Shown: piece by piece, positions 1-9,018 of the stretch | How positions within the stretch are numbered: the stretch's first letter is position 1 | How the letters are laid out: every line of letters begins with the position of its first letter | Origin: Pelagomonas calceolata | Lineage: Eukaryota > Sar > Pelagophyceae > Pelagomonadales > Pelagomonadaceae | Length of the DNA: 64,000 nt | Assembly (NCBI GenBank): GCA_918797485.1 | Contig: CAKKNE010000004.1 | Span: 558,001 to 622,000 of the forward strand | Reading direction: 5' to 3' | Made by a program: the position numbers and the translations under genes | The notes under the pieces: model-generated | Database searches by the model: none | What the model was told of the DNA's origin: nothing | What the model saw: the letters and a program-made list of their open reading frames with translations, nothing else

Positions 1-443
1 TCGTCGGCGGGCTGGTGTTTGAGGGACATCCACCGCCGTTGCACGACCGAACACCCGGTAGGCCCCAGATAGCTATAAGAGGGAAACGCCGGGTCAGCGT
101 CGTAGTCGCGGAACCGCTCCAACATATTCATCCCCCACCACAAAGCATCGGCGGTCTCGTCCATGCGTTGTCTAGTAGAGGCCATGACCGTCCACTTGCC
201 GAAGTGGCCCATCTGGAGCGGTTTTGCGCCTTTCACAGGTTGGATGAGGTCCACGGTGGAGGGGGGCAGGGCGTCTTCCATCGTTGTGCGCGGCTCCACG
301 GTCCGGCCGCCTCTACTTAACGCTACCACCCCAAGCGTAGCTGCTACCGCGGCGGCGGCCTGCCAGCGGGACCGGCGCTTGGTTGTGGGGCTGCTGCCGC
401 CGAGGAGCGGCGCCGCCTCCTCCATGGCACTTTGATCGGCCAT
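1..443 (-). CDS. Partial hypothetical type II membrane protein (N-terminus, runs off left edge)
   Basis: An open frame starts at the ATG on the minus strand at 443 and stays open to the window edge, giving the first 147 residues. The N-terminus is acidic (MADQSAMEEAAPLLGG), then a basic stretch (TTKRRSRW) precedes a short Ala/Val-rich hydrophobic segment at about residues 26-44, which suggests a signal anchor with the C-terminus in the lumen or outside. The following part contains WTVMASTRQRMDET and FRDYDADPAFPSYSYLGPTG and reads like a folded domain, possibly enzymatic, but I do not recognise the family. It is divergent from the gene starting at 900. The frame is free of stops and compositionally protein-like, so I believe it is real; function unknown. 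Confidence 0.6.
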   Translation of the reverse strand, partial: MADQSAMEEAAPLLGGSSPTTKRRSRWQAAAAVAATLGVVALSRGGRTVEPRTTMEDALPPSTVDLIQPVKGAKPLQMGHFGKWTVMASTRQRMDETADALWWGMNMLERFRDYDADPAFPSYSYLGPTGCSVVQRRWMSLKHQPAD

Positions 444-899
444 GGGCTGCCTGAAACCGCTGCCCGCGTCGCGTCAAGCGCTGCCCGACGACTGCTGCTG
501 TGGCGGCGACCGTGCGGATGGGCCGCGCGGGGGCGACGCGAGCTCCAAAGGCCGCGCCTCGTCGCGTTTTGGCAAAGGGCGGCGGCCGAGAAACCAAGGA
601 AATTGAGCTACGAGCTTGTAGCCTTTAGGAGGTGTTGTGTGGCCGGGGGCCCTAGGAGCTGTCGCACGAGGCTGTGGGACGGGTGCACCCGTCCTAGTTC
701 GCAAACGCGTCTGCGGTCTCTCCCTGGTCCTTGTCTTGCTCTCTGTCGCAGTTCTACCCAGCGGCTGGGCTGCAACGTCGGAACCGCTGCTCGTGGCGCC
801 GATCCGCGCCCCCATACTGTCCCCACGCGCTCCGCTCGACTTTGCAGCCGCGTCGCCCGAACCGGCGCATCTGAACCGCCTGACCCAAGGTCACGAACG
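444..899. other. Intergenic, divergent promoter region
   Basis: This separates the partial gene at the left edge from the divergent gene at 900. The frame of the right-hand gene stays open through it but has no ATG before 900, so I treat it as non-coding. I see no repeat or recognisable regulatory element. Confidence 0.4.
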
Positions 900-1937
900 A
901 TGCCGCTCGCCGGAAGACTCGGGGAGATAGAAGACATCCTCGCGTTACATGAAGAGGCGGCGGCCGAGCAGGCTAGCGGCGCGACCCATTGCGTGTTTAC
1001 GCAAGTCGCGTGCCGCGCCAAAGTCGGCTTCGCGATATATGAGTTGCAGCTTTTAAGTAAGGATGGCACGCACTCGGGATCGAAGTTCGCCGCGAGGTGC
1101 AAGGAACTCTTTGGGGAGAAATTCGAAGATAACGAAGCCTGGCTCTCGAAGTGCGCCTCGCACGTGGGAGGGAGGTATGGAGGTATGAAGAGGTTCTGCG
1201 AATTTTTGGAGGACACGGACATCAAGATTGGGTGTGGCTACAAATCTATCCAGAACGCGATCAACTATTTCCACACGCTCCTAGATGCCTTTGCAGAGAA
1301 GTCGCCGGTCGCCTCCCAGTACCTGGCTTCGGACGTCCGCGTGTGCTACTATGATTACAAGATGCCCGGTTTCGTGGAAGCCTTCGCCTCGTGCATGGCG
1401 GACACGTTCGACTTCACGAAGCTGACGGAACTAGTAAAGTACTGCGAGGAGCAGCAGAAGGCCGCCGCGCTCGTGACGCTCTCTGATCAAGCCGGGTGCC
1501 CGGTCTCCGCGCTCGACGGCTGGGACGCGAAGGTATTAGGTCATCCTCAAACGTACTGGTTCCGAGACCCGAGCGGCAACGAGTACGTTTCGCTCGAGGC
1601 GGCCGCCGAGGCCGCCGCCTCGCTCCTCTCGGAGTCGGAGACGGAGTCGTCGTCGAACAAGCGCAGTCGGCCGGACGATGATGCCGACGACGCGCCGTCC
1701 TCGAAGCGCCTGCGGGGCGGCGGCTATGACAAGCACTCCACGCTCGTTCGGGTCTGCAAAAGGGCCGGCATCACGCACACGGACCAGATGGACACGGCCG
1801 AGCTGGAGCAGAAGATACGCTTCTGGGTCGCCGCGCACAACCCGCCGTCCGTTCCGCTCGCGAAAATGGCGGCTAGGATGGCGGGCGCGGGGAGCATGCT
1901 CGTTTTGGCCATCGAAGCCGTGGTGTATTATTCTTGA
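900..1937 (+). CDS. Nuclear-type protein with MBD-like motif, NLS and hydrophobic C-tail (paralogue of 4026-5297)
   Basis: 345 residues from the first in-frame ATG (MPLAGRLGEIEDIL). Residues 1-200 are helical with scattered cysteines. Residues 207-240 (GWDAKVLGHPQTYWF, then PSGNEYVSLEAA) have the W...Y...P.G..F.S..A pattern of methyl-CpG-binding-like folds. An acidic, Ser-rich stretch with two basic patches follows (NKRSRPDDD, SSKRLRGGG; probable NLS). A small domain at 280-312 precedes a hydrophobic C-terminal tail at about 322-343 (MAGAGSMLVLAIEAVVYY). The same order of parts, with matching residues along the whole length, occurs in the minus-strand gene at 4026-5297, so the two are paralogues. 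Neither belongs to a family I can name; nuclear or nuclear-envelope location is inference. Confidence 0.7.
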   Translation: MPLAGRLGEIEDILALHEEAAAEQASGATHCVFTQVACRAKVGFAIYELQLLSKDGTHSGSKFAARCKELFGEKFEDNEAWLSKCASHVGGRYGGMKRFCEFLEDTDIKIGCGYKSIQNAINYFHTLLDAFAEKSPVASQYLASDVRVCYYDYKMPGFVEAFASCMADTFDFTKLTELVKYCEEQQKAAALVTLSDQAGCPVSALDGWDAKVLGHPQTYWFRDPSGNEYVSLEAAAEAAASLLSESETESSSNKRSRPDDDADDAPSSKRLRGGGYDKHSTLVRVCKRAGITHTDQMDTAELEQKIRFWVAAHNPPSVPLAKMAARMAGAGSMLVLAIEAVVYYS

Positions 1938-2471
1938 TCGCATGTCGTGGTGCGAACGTGTCTTCCTTTCGTTGTTAATTATAAGAAAAAATAGAAAATG
2001 ACGCGACGGCGGGGCGACCTCGCGGCGTGGAGACGATGGGGCGCCGCGACCGGCGACGGCGTGGAAAGTCTGACGCGACGGTAGCAACGGCGAGGCGAGC
2101 TACGCGAAGCGCGAGGCGCTGCGGCGGCGTCGAGGCGGGAGCCTGAGATCGGGTAAACTTGTAAAAAAGCAGGCGCGATCACGCGCGAAGGTCCACATCT
2201 CGCTGCTTAGCGGTCTGGGCAGTAGTATAGTTCACAGGACCACGACGGGTCGCCTGCAAACGGAGCGAGCAGAATCCTACAAAAAAGCCGGGGGACATAG
2301 TTACATTGTGGACCGGGGGGAGGGACAGGGACAGGGCTCACATGTTCGCGGTGGCCTCACAACGCGGCGACCCGCGCCGAGGCTCGCGGAGACTTAGACT
2401 TGAACTGGAAGGAGCACCACAGACAGCCCACGATCTTGTTCGCGGACAGGCCTTGGGTACTCAGCGACGCC
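1938..2471. other. Intergenic, convergent 3' flanks
   Basis: This lies between the 3' ends of two convergent genes. Short open frames occur in it but none has coding character. An A-rich stretch just after the upstream stop (around 1978-2000) may belong to the 3' end. Nothing else was recognised. Confidence 0.4.
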
Positions 2472-3116
2472 TCAGACCATGCACAAACGCGCGCCGAAGG
2501 CAGTAACACAGAAGCCCGCCAATAGCGCGAATAAATTCACCGCGAGTTGCAGTATGTTGCGAACCTGGTGCTTGAAGTTAGAACAGGGGGGCGGCCCAAC
2601 AACCGACTCCCGAAGATAATAACAGAGAGCCGCGAGGAGTCCGAACCAGATCGCGCCCCCAGCGAAGGTCCCCGAACCAGCGTTCTTGTACATCTTGAAC
2701 GGATTGAAATACAAACCAATCGTTCGCTTGTGATGCTCGCGGTACCTCTCGAGCTCACCATAGGCTTCCCCCAACTCATCTCGCTTGCAGTTCTCCATGC
2801 ATTCGTCTGCGACCTCGGGCCCCATCTCCAGGCCGTTGTATATCTGGTATTGGCCGGACTCGCACAAGTCATCGCAATAAATCGACGCGTTGATGTCCTG
2901 CTGCTCGAGTAGTCTCCACTTCTTATGCTCGACGCGCTTGATGCACTGGCTGCGCTCGCGGCTCTTCGCGCCCTTGTAGACGGCCTTGCAGCCGGCGACC
3001 GACTTAGGCACAGCAGGCACAGGCTCGACCGCCGGCACGGTGGTAAACGGCCACAGCGCGAAGGCGCAGGTCCACGGCGCGACGATGACTAAGACAAGAA
3101 GACGCGACAACTGCAT
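2472..3116 (-). CDS. Secreted or membrane Cys-rich protein with signal peptide
   Basis: 214 residues. The chosen ATG at 3116 begins a clear signal peptide (MQLSRLLVLVIVAPWTCAFA); the frame is open further upstream but those residues look non-coding. A luminal part with paired cysteines follows (IYCDDLCESGQYQIYNG, DECMENCKRDELG). Two hydrophobic segments lie near the C-terminus (GAIWFGLLAALCYYL and LQLAVNLFALLAGFCVTAFG). It is therefore probably an ER, plastid-envelope or plasma-membrane protein with a small disulfide-bonded domain. I do not recognise the family. A palindromic upstream motif lies at 3178-3201, 62 bp before the start codon and oriented towards this gene. Confidence 0.65.
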   Translation of the reverse strand: MQLSRLLVLVIVAPWTCAFALWPFTTVPAVEPVPAVPKSVAGCKAVYKGAKSRERSQCIKRVEHKKWRLLEQQDINASIYCDDLCESGQYQIYNGLEMGPEVADECMENCKRDELGEAYGELERYREHHKRTIGLYFNPFKMYKNAGSGTFAGGAIWFGLLAALCYYLRESVVGPPPCSNFKHQVRNILQLAVNLFALLAGFCVTAFGARLCMV

Positions 3117-3177
3117 GTTGGCGAATTGACGAAGCGGCTGATCGATTGTCCAGATGGCACATAGGATTAGAGAGCCA

Positions 3178-3201
3178 GCTAGCGGCCTGTAAGCCACTAG
3201 C
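3178..3201 (-). promoter_or_regulatory. Recurrent palindromic upstream motif, copy 1
   Basis: Read on the minus strand it is GCTAGTGGC, a six-base centre (TTACAG), then GCCGCTAGC. It is 62 bp upstream of the ATG at 3116. Six further copies occur upstream of unrelated genes in the same relative orientation (16707, 37801, 41516, 44030, 53429, 58369). Confidence 0.65.
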
Positions 3202-3416
3202 AAGCGAGAGTCCGCCGTCGCATTTGTCCCAGAGCTCCGCGCATTGAATCGAAGGGTAAGAGAACACGAGAGAATGACGACGCTCTCCGCCTCTCCTGCG
3301 CCTCCTTGGCTGCCCCATTTGCCAAACATCTCCCAAGGCACTCAACGCTGCGTTTCAGCAGCAGTTGTCGAGCTTCCCGAATCGCGTCGACACCTCGCGC
3401 TGCCCAAACGCGCACG

Positions 3417-3767
3417 ATGGCCGGCACCAAGACGAAAAAGCGCAGCGCGCCGACGCCGACGCTCCTGGAGCACATCCGCGAGCTAGAGGCTGCTGTCTCG
3501 AAGTTCGAGAAGACGATGCCCGAGGACGAGAAGGAGAAGCTGGCCGCGAAGATCAAAAAGTTGCTGGACGCCGTCAATCGCAAGTACGTGAGCGTCGACG
3601 ACGACGACGACGCGCCGAAGGCGGATGGCGAGACGCGCGACGAGCCGCCCCCCAAAAAGCAGCGGCTCGACATCAGCGAGGAGCTCTTGAGTTTCGTCAT
3701 CAAACCGGCGGCAATGGGGGCAGCTGCTGCGTTGGGCACCTCTCTCGTCGCCGCCGCTCTTTCCTGA
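3417..3767 (+). CDS. Small charged protein with NLS and hydrophobic C-tail
   Basis: 116 residues from MAGTKTKKRSAPTP. A helical, probably coiled-coil segment (HIRELEAAVSKFEKTMPEDE and following) leads to an acidic run (VDDDDDAPKADGE), then a basic patch that looks like an NLS (PPPKKQRLD). It ends in a hydrophobic Ala/Gly-rich tail (IKPAAMGAAAALGTSLVAAA). The design of basic NLS-like patch plus terminal hydrophobic helix is shared with the larger neighbours at 900-1937 and 4026-5297, suggesting a local group of related or co-functioning proteins. Real sequence homology to them is not clear to me. Possible alternative: a tail-anchored protein whose basic patch is not an NLS. Confidence 0.6.
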   Translation: MAGTKTKKRSAPTPTLLEHIRELEAAVSKFEKTMPEDEKEKLAAKIKKLLDAVNRKYVSVDDDDDAPKADGETRDEPPPKKQRLDISEELLSFVIKPAAMGAAAALGTSLVAAALS

Positions 3768-4025
3768 GTAGTGGACGAGGGACGTCATCGCGTCCAGTGG
3801 CGTAGGCCATTGTGTTTGTGCTTTGTGCATGAATCTGTACGCCCCACCTCCCATCCTTCACGACCCCCCTGTAGTAAACTAAAATCGTGACAGACTACTC
3901 CTAGTATGGTGTCACCATCTATGATTCAAGTTGACCCGGCTCGTCGTCCGGGTACTTGCCTTGTTTAGATCGGAGACAGAAAAGTTTCTTACCACACTCG
4001 AAGCCCCTCAAGCGACGCGCATCTA

Positions 4026-5297
4026 CTAGTAGGACCACGAGCAGAACTTGGAGGAGATGATCCCCGGCATGACCTTGAGCACGCCCTCGATTGCGACCGA
4101 TAGCGTGACTCCGGCGATGGCCGAGCCTCGAGCGCACTGGGCCATGGTCGTCATGGGCGCCGCGGCGGCGACTTGGTCAGTGATCCAGAGATTCAGTCGG
4201 TTCTCCAACGTCGGCGCCGACGTCCCTGGGACGAAGGCGACGCCGCCCAGGTCGCAGAGGTCCTCGAGCACCGCCCGCGTCGTGTTGCCGCCGGTTCTCA
4301 CTCTCTTCGCGGGCGGCTCGCCGCCGCCGGCCCGCGACCCCGGGCGCTTTCTCTGATTCGACCGGTCGAAAATGCCTTTCTCGGCGTCCTTGAGCCGCGA
4401 GATGAGATCCTCCTTCAAGCCTGTTTGCTTGAGGCCCTGCTCCTTGCACTTGGCCTTGAGCTGGGCGACCGTGACCGCCTTGAAGGGATCATCACTATAC
4501 GTCGACGCCGAGCCGTCGACGATCGCCGCGGCGGCCTTCGAGATCGACCCCTTGTAGTACTCGCCGCCCGGGCCGTTCAAATACCACTTTGAACCGTGTT
4601 TTCTTACCTTCCAGCCGCGCAGGTCGGGCACCTCGCCACCCAGCCGCACGACCGCTTTTTCGAGCTTGTCGAGGCCCTCGGCCTCCACGGCCGCCAACCG
4701 CTTGATCTCCGCCGGGGACCGCTGGCCCTCCTGCTTGAGCCGCTCCTTCGCCCGCAGCTCGCGGCAATATTTTGTGATATTCGTTATCAACAGCGGCCCA
4801 TGGCACTTCAAGAAGAAGTCGACGACGGCGTCCGTGAAGTCGGGCGCGTCGAAGAGAAACCAGCGGCCGTCGACGAACTGCGGGTTCGCCTCCTTGAACT
4901 GCTCGGCGAGCAGGCAGAAGTCGTGTAGTTGACCACTTCGATAATTAGCACACCAGTTGGCCTTGCCTCCGTTCTTGACGAGCCACGTGCAGTAGGCCTT
5001 GGTAGTGCCCACCGCGGCGGCCCATTCTTCGAGCTTGAGCTCGCGCGCCTGCTCGTCCTCGGGCGCGCCGCCGAACCAGGAGATGGCGCGCTTCTCAAAC
5101 GGCGAGCCGCAGAGCCGCCCGGATTCGCGGAGCGCGTCCTGGACCATAGGCTCCAGTATCTTCCGCTCCTGCATAATGTGCGCCGAGAAGGTCAATGCCT
5201 TGTAGCCGTGTTTGACCGCCTCCGTGTGGTGCAACTCACTCTCCGCGCCGGCGGCGTCGGCTTGGGCGATCAAGTGGGCGAGCTGGCTGGCGGCCAT
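4026..5297 (-). CDS. SAP-domain protein with MBD-like motif, NLS and hydrophobic C-tail
   Basis: 423 residues from MAASQLAHLIAQADAAG; upstream open frame to 5399 lacks coding character. Residues 1-225 are helical. Residues 228-260 (GWKVRKHGSKWYLNGPGGEY, then a helix) form an MBD-like motif. Residues 272-306 are a convincing SAP domain (VTVAQLKAKCKEQGLKQTGL, then KEDLISRL), a DNA-binding module of chromatin proteins. A bipartite-looking NLS (NQRKRPG ... PPAKRVR) follows, then a small domain (LENRLNLWITDQ) and a hydrophobic tail at about 391-412. It is paralogous along its length to the gene at 900-1937, which keeps all parts except a recognisable SAP. A DNA-binding, nuclear role is likely from SAP; the membrane-like tail is unusual for such proteins. 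Confidence 0.75.
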   Translation of the reverse strand: MAASQLAHLIAQADAAGAESELHHTEAVKHGYKALTFSAHIMQERKILEPMVQDALRESGRLCGSPFEKRAISWFGGAPEDEQARELKLEEWAAAVGTTKAYCTWLVKNGGKANWCANYRSGQLHDFCLLAEQFKEANPQFVDGRWFLFDAPDFTDAVVDFFLKCHGPLLITNITKYCRELRAKERLKQEGQRSPAEIKRLAAVEAEGLDKLEKAVVRLGGEVPDLRGWKVRKHGSKWYLNGPGGEYYKGSISKAAAAIVDGSASTYSDDPFKAVTVAQLKAKCKEQGLKQTGLKEDLISRLKDAEKGIFDRSNQRKRPGSRAGGGEPPAKRVRTGGNTTRAVLEDLCDLGGVAFVPGTSAPTLENRLNLWITDQVAAAAPMTTMAQCARGSAIAGVTLSVAIEGVLKVMPGIISSKFCSWSY

Positions 5298-5968
5298 GGT
5301 CGCGGCGGCGTTTCGGGTCGATGCCAACCGATGGGGTAGCGCGCGTCTTACAGCGCCCGCGCGGGCACGGGGCTTCGCGCTAGAGGGCGCGGGGACCAAG
5401 AGGGTACCCGGGGGCAGCCCGCTGCGTCAAAGAAAATCTGTGCCGGCCTCTCAGGCGCACAACCAATGCTGCTGCCGCGGTTTGACTCGCGTCTCTAGTA
5501 GGTACGAGCTCGCTAGCGCGTCGCGAGCCGAGGCGTTTGGTGGCCGAGAGCTCTCTTCGGAGCCCGCGTCGGGGCCGCTGGACATGTCCCCGGTCGCCGG
5601 GCGCGGGCGACTGGCGCCCCAACCCGTGCACGGACCTCGAGCGGAAGGAGTGGCTCGCGATCCTGAAGGAGGGCCCACGCCGGAGCAAGTAAGTTTCTCT
5701 ACTACTGCCGTATTTATCACCCGAGCAGCCCGCGACGCCGCGTCCGCCGAGGCCCGCGCGCTATCGGACGATGCTCCCGTTAGCTTCCATCGAGTCCGTG
5801 TAAGCCTCGTTGCGAGCACGCCCACACTCTGCTGGCCCGCCTCGAGTGCCCATGCTCTCACAGTGCTGAAGAGGCGGCATTGGCACACGCTCACCTCGCA
5901 CCGCAAGCAAAAGCCATCTGAACGCGCGCATCGAATCATATTGCACGGCGCATCCACGAATTTGAGCC
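5298..5968. other. Divergent intergenic region with a possible small spliced transcript
   Basis: Between 5482 and 5692 a plus-strand frame is open and ends in protein-like sequence (DWRPNPCTDLERKEWLAILK) at a strong donor, GTAAGTTT, starting at 5692. An acceptor candidate near 5758 would continue it for about 16 residues to a stop near 5802. No ATG is visible in the frame, so this could be a 5' exon, a fragment or chance. The rest shows no recognisable element. Confidence 0.3.
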
Positions 5969-7638
5969 ATGCTGCGACGCATCGCTGCGCTCATACTCAT
6001 CTGCAGCCATGCCAGTGCACTGCGGCCGACGCGGCGCCAGGCGCTAAAGGGCACGGCAGGCTCCACAGTCATGCTCAATTTTTTACCAGGAGCTGCGCGA
6101 GCCGCCGCGAAGGGCCTCGGTTTGCCTACAAAGGAAACCAACGACGTCGTCAGCACCGTGGACGGCATCCGCCGCAAACGACTGGGCAACTCGGACATCG
6201 CCGTCAGCGAGCTCGCACTTGGGACGCAGCGCTGGGGCGGCGCCGACTTCAATAGTCCGGACGAGGAGTTGTGCCATCAGCTGTTGGATCGGGGCGTGCT
6301 CGAGGGTGGCATCAACCTAATTGACACGGCGGAGCAGTACCCGATCCCCTCGGACCGCTCTAGACCGGAGGGCGCGACGGAGGAGATCATCGGCCGATGG
6401 CTCAAGAAAGGCACCGGCCGACGAAACAAAGTAGTGCTGGCCTCAAAAATCACCGGCGGCCGCAACATCAACAAGCGTAGCATCCGAGAGGACTGCGAGG
6501 GCTCTCTGAAAAGATTAGGTGTGGACACGTTAGATGTCTACTTATTACACTGGCCGGCGCGCTACACGCCGCAAAGCAACTGGGGCGCGCCGCCGCGTCG
6601 AAGCCGTCGACGCCACGCCATCGACGCGACCCCCACGTAGGTCAATCGCTGGAGTACGACTGGGATTTAGGAGCGATCACGGTGCCGTCGGCCGCGAGTT
6701 TCCGGGAAATCGTGAGTGCCATGGGCGAGCTGATCAGAGAGGGTCCGCGCCGGTGCCGCTACAGACAATTTACGGGGGACTGTCGCGTCGATGGCGTACC
6801 GCACAGGCAAAATCAGAGGCTACGGCGCCTGCAACGACAACGCCGTGGGTCTCATGGGTCGCGCGCCAGTGCAGAAGTCATCGCGTCGGCCTCCACGCCG
6901 TCGACGCTCATCGCACACAGGCATGTACGGCGCCGCGCGCGAGCTCGGCGTGCCCGGGCCGCTCTGCATGCAGAACGACTACTCGATCGTGAATAGAAGG
7001 GTCGAGGAGAACGGCCTCTCGGAGGCGTCGTCGCCGGCGATCGCGAACGCTGGATTCATGGCGTACAACGTGCTCGCGGGCGGCATGCTGACGGGCAAGT
7101 ACGGGCTTGCGCCCGGCGACGGCGTCGCGCCCGCGGCCGTCGACGACGGCGACCGCGCCCGGGCCAAGAGGTATGCGGAAGCACCTAGGGGCCGGATGGA
7201 CACGCGGGGCTGGGGCCTGACATTGGGACGATACCGCACGACCGCGATGCGGAGCGCGGCTGCGCAGTACACCAAACTAGCGAAGGAGTACGGAATCAAG
7301 GGCGGTCCCGCGCGGCGTCCTGCTCCAAGGTCTGGACTCACGCCCGACGCCATCGACGCGCCACCGAGTCGCATCCGCGCGCAGGCCTGACCGAGCTGTC
7401 CTTCCGCTTCGTCGCCGGGCGGAAAGCGGTGACGTCGTCGCTCGTCGGCCACACGTCCCTCGCCCAGCTCGACGCGTCCATCGACGCCTACCGGAAGGCG
7501 GCGAAGGGCCCGCTCCCGGACCAGCTTCTGTGGGACATCGACCGCGTGCATCTACAAAATAGGTTGCCGCTCTTCGCGAACGACGAGGCCGGCAAGGATT
7601 GGAGAAATGAGGGCTTCATCGGGGAGCGCATTCCATGA
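5969..7638 (+). CDS. Tas-like NADPH-dependent aldo-keto reductase, five exons
   Basis: Inferred exons 5969-6584, 6641-6742, 6807-6857, 6921-7301, 7385-7638 give 467 residues in one frame. The product matches the aldo-keto reductase superfamily, closest in character to E. coli Tas: catalytic Asp/Tyr segment (NLIDTAEQYPIPSD), Lys (VVLASKITGG), His (YLLHWPARY), then GKIRGYGACNDNA, CMQNDYSIVNR and the C-terminal SFRFVAGRKAVTSSLVGHTS. These oxidise or reduce carbonyls with NADP(H). The N-terminus (MLRRIAALILICSHASALRP) is signal-peptide-like, followed by a basic stretch, so secretory or plastid targeting is likely. All four introns are in phase 1; two start with GC rather than GT (6585, 7302; 7305 GT is possible), and every one holds the introner-like motif or a variant. 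Confidence 0.85.
6585..6640. repeat. Introner-like intron 1 of the aldo-keto reductase gene
   Basis: 56 bp, GC-AG, phase 1. The core CCACGCCATCGACGCG lies at 6613-6628. The intron start GCGCGCCG is shared with the 56 bp first intron of the cupin gene at 61815. Confidence 0.7.
6743..6806. repeat. Introner-like intron 2 of the aldo-keto reductase gene
   Basis: 64 bp, GT-AG, phase 1, ending in CGCACAG. The core is in the opposite orientation (CGCGTCGATGGCGT, 6784-6797). Removing it joins IREG to KIRGYGACN, as expected for the family. Confidence 0.75.
6858..6920. repeat. Introner-like intron 3 of the aldo-keto reductase gene
   Basis: 63 bp, GT-AG, phase 1, ending in CACACAG. It has a diverged core, CCACGCCGTCGACGC, near 6893-6907. 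Confidence 0.7.
7302..7384. repeat. Introner-like intron 4 of the aldo-keto reductase gene
   Basis: 83 bp if the donor is GC (7302), 80 bp if it is GT (7305); both keep the frame. It holds the core GACGCCATCGACGCGCC and ends in GCGCAG. Confidence 0.65.
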
Positions 7639-7663
7639 CGATCGCTTGATACTGCCTTCCCGT

Positions 7664-7749
7664 ACGCCATCGACGCGGCATCGCGGCGATGGCGTGGTGG
7701 GATAGATTACGCCAGTCTGGCTCTACACCACCTCCACGCCATCGAGGCG
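7664..7749. repeat. Intergenic introner-like motifs, inverted pair plus single copy
   Basis: ACGCCATCGACGCG at 7664-7677 faces CGCGGCGATGGCGT at 7682-7695, forming a short hairpin with one mismatch. A further copy CCACGCCATCGAGGCG lies at 7734-7749. All are between the convergent aldo-keto reductase and eS12 genes, so the motif is not confined to introns. Confidence 0.65.
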
Positions 7750-7869
7750 ACTCGCGCTCGCGTGGACGCCACCAGCGGGCGTGTTTGTTTAAGTTATAGG
7801 TCACCTTACAGCAACCTAACAGCGGCACGCGCCCTTACCTCTCGGATCGTTGAGCGCGCTCCACCGAAT

Positions 7870-8319
7870 CTACTTGTCCTCGGGCGCCTGCGCCTTGAGG
7901 TACGTCAGCAGCACGGACAACGCGCGCGTGTCCTCGCCGAACTCCGTCACGCACGCCGCCGAGCACCGGACCACCGACGTCGCCTCGCCCTCTTCATTAA
8001 TCTTGCAGAGGCCCGCCCACTCGCCGAGCTGCTTGCCCTCGTCGACCATAACTAACGACACGCCGCCCTCGTCGCACAAAGCGCGGACGAGGTTGCTGTA
8101 CTCGGCGTTGTCGCAGTCCTTGGCCAGGCAGCACAATTTGGCCGTTCTCGAATCGAGGGCCTTGGCGACCTCGCGCAGGCCGCGCTTCAGGCCACCGTGA
8201 ATGAGGGCGCGCTTCAGGACATCCCGCAGCGCGTCCAGCACGGACATCTCGGCCACTTCCACTTCCCCTTCAGCAGGGGCGTCGGCGGGGGCCTCCTCCA
8301 TCGGTTCGTCGTCGGCCAT
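7870..8319 (-). CDS. RPS12: Cytosolic 40S ribosomal protein eS12
   Basis: 149 residues. After an acidic N-terminus (MADDEPMEEAPADAPAEGE) the L7Ae-like fold begins: MSVLDALRDVLKRALIHGGL, GLREVAKALDSR, AKLCCLAKDCDNAEYSNLV, ALCDEGGVSLVMVDEGKQLG, EWAGLCKIN. These are hallmark stretches of eukaryotic/archaeal eS12 at nearly the usual length, apart from an N-terminal extension rich in Glu and Ala. It is a structural component of the small ribosomal subunit beak. The gene is intronless and divergent from the Cys-rich gene at 9019. The identification is firm. Confidence 0.95.
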   Translation of the reverse strand: MADDEPMEEAPADAPAEGEVEVAEMSVLDALRDVLKRALIHGGLKRGLREVAKALDSRTAKLCCLAKDCDNAEYSNLVRALCDEGGVSLVMVDEGKQLGEWAGLCKINEEGEATSVVRCSAACVTEFGEDTRALSVLLTYLKAQAPEDK

Positions 8320-9018
8320 CTTTGTTTTTTTTTGCCTGCGTGTGTTGTGTGACGCGTCGGCGGCGTTTGGGCGTGGGCGTTTGCTCTCATGCGCCTTTCA
8401 TGTGTCGCTGTTGACGGTGAGTGGCGCGCCAGGCTTGCTCGCTGATGCAAAGCGAGGCCCGGCGCCCGCGCGCGACCCGCTCGGCGGATTGCGGCGTGCG
8501 CGTGGCACGCATTCGCCGCCGCGCCGCGCTGCACTGCCCTCAGCTGCCTTGGTCGCTAGCTGCTCCAGGAGTGCTCGCTGAGCGCCGCGCTTGCAAGCAG
8601 GCGCGCAGTGATGACGCTTTTGCATTCTTAAGTGGTTAAAGCTGTCGCTGATGTTCACCAGACGCTGTTGTGCACGATTTATTGCGATCGCCTGCTAAAA
8701 CTCGTAAATCGCCTTTTTTGAGGCCCACTAAACTTGCTAAAAGTGAAACAGTGAAACGACACCCGTGCCTGCCCGAGGTCTCACCCACCCATGGAGAACA
8801 CGGTGGCGCCGGACGCGTCCGCCGCGCGCGCCCCTTCAAGTATCCAAGCTTCCAAGCTTTCCTGCCCAAGCTCGGTCTCGCAAGTTTGCTCACTGCCGCC
8901 CGAGGTCTTACCAAAGGCTGCCAAGGAGCAGAGCAAAGGGCATCCGCCAACCACCCGCCAAGCCACGAGCTGCCCCCGTAGCCCGCCCCGCCGCAAAAGG
9001 CAGCAGCCACGACACACC
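8320..9018. other. Divergent intergenic region upstream of eS12 and the Cys-rich gene
   Basis: The frame of the right-hand gene is open from an ATG at 8791, but the sequence encoded by 8791-9018 is low-complexity and not protein-like, so I regard it as 5' UTR or promoter. A short repeated AAGCTT element (CCAAGCTTCCAAGCTT) lies near 8845-8862. Nothing else was recognised. Confidence 0.35.

Noticed and set aside
5212-6255. 347-codon plus-strand frame overlapping the gene at 4026-5297 and the aldo-keto reductase start
   Set aside because: It crosses two well-supported genes in other frames and has no domain; only a short internal part (5482-5692, different frame) seems worth noting.
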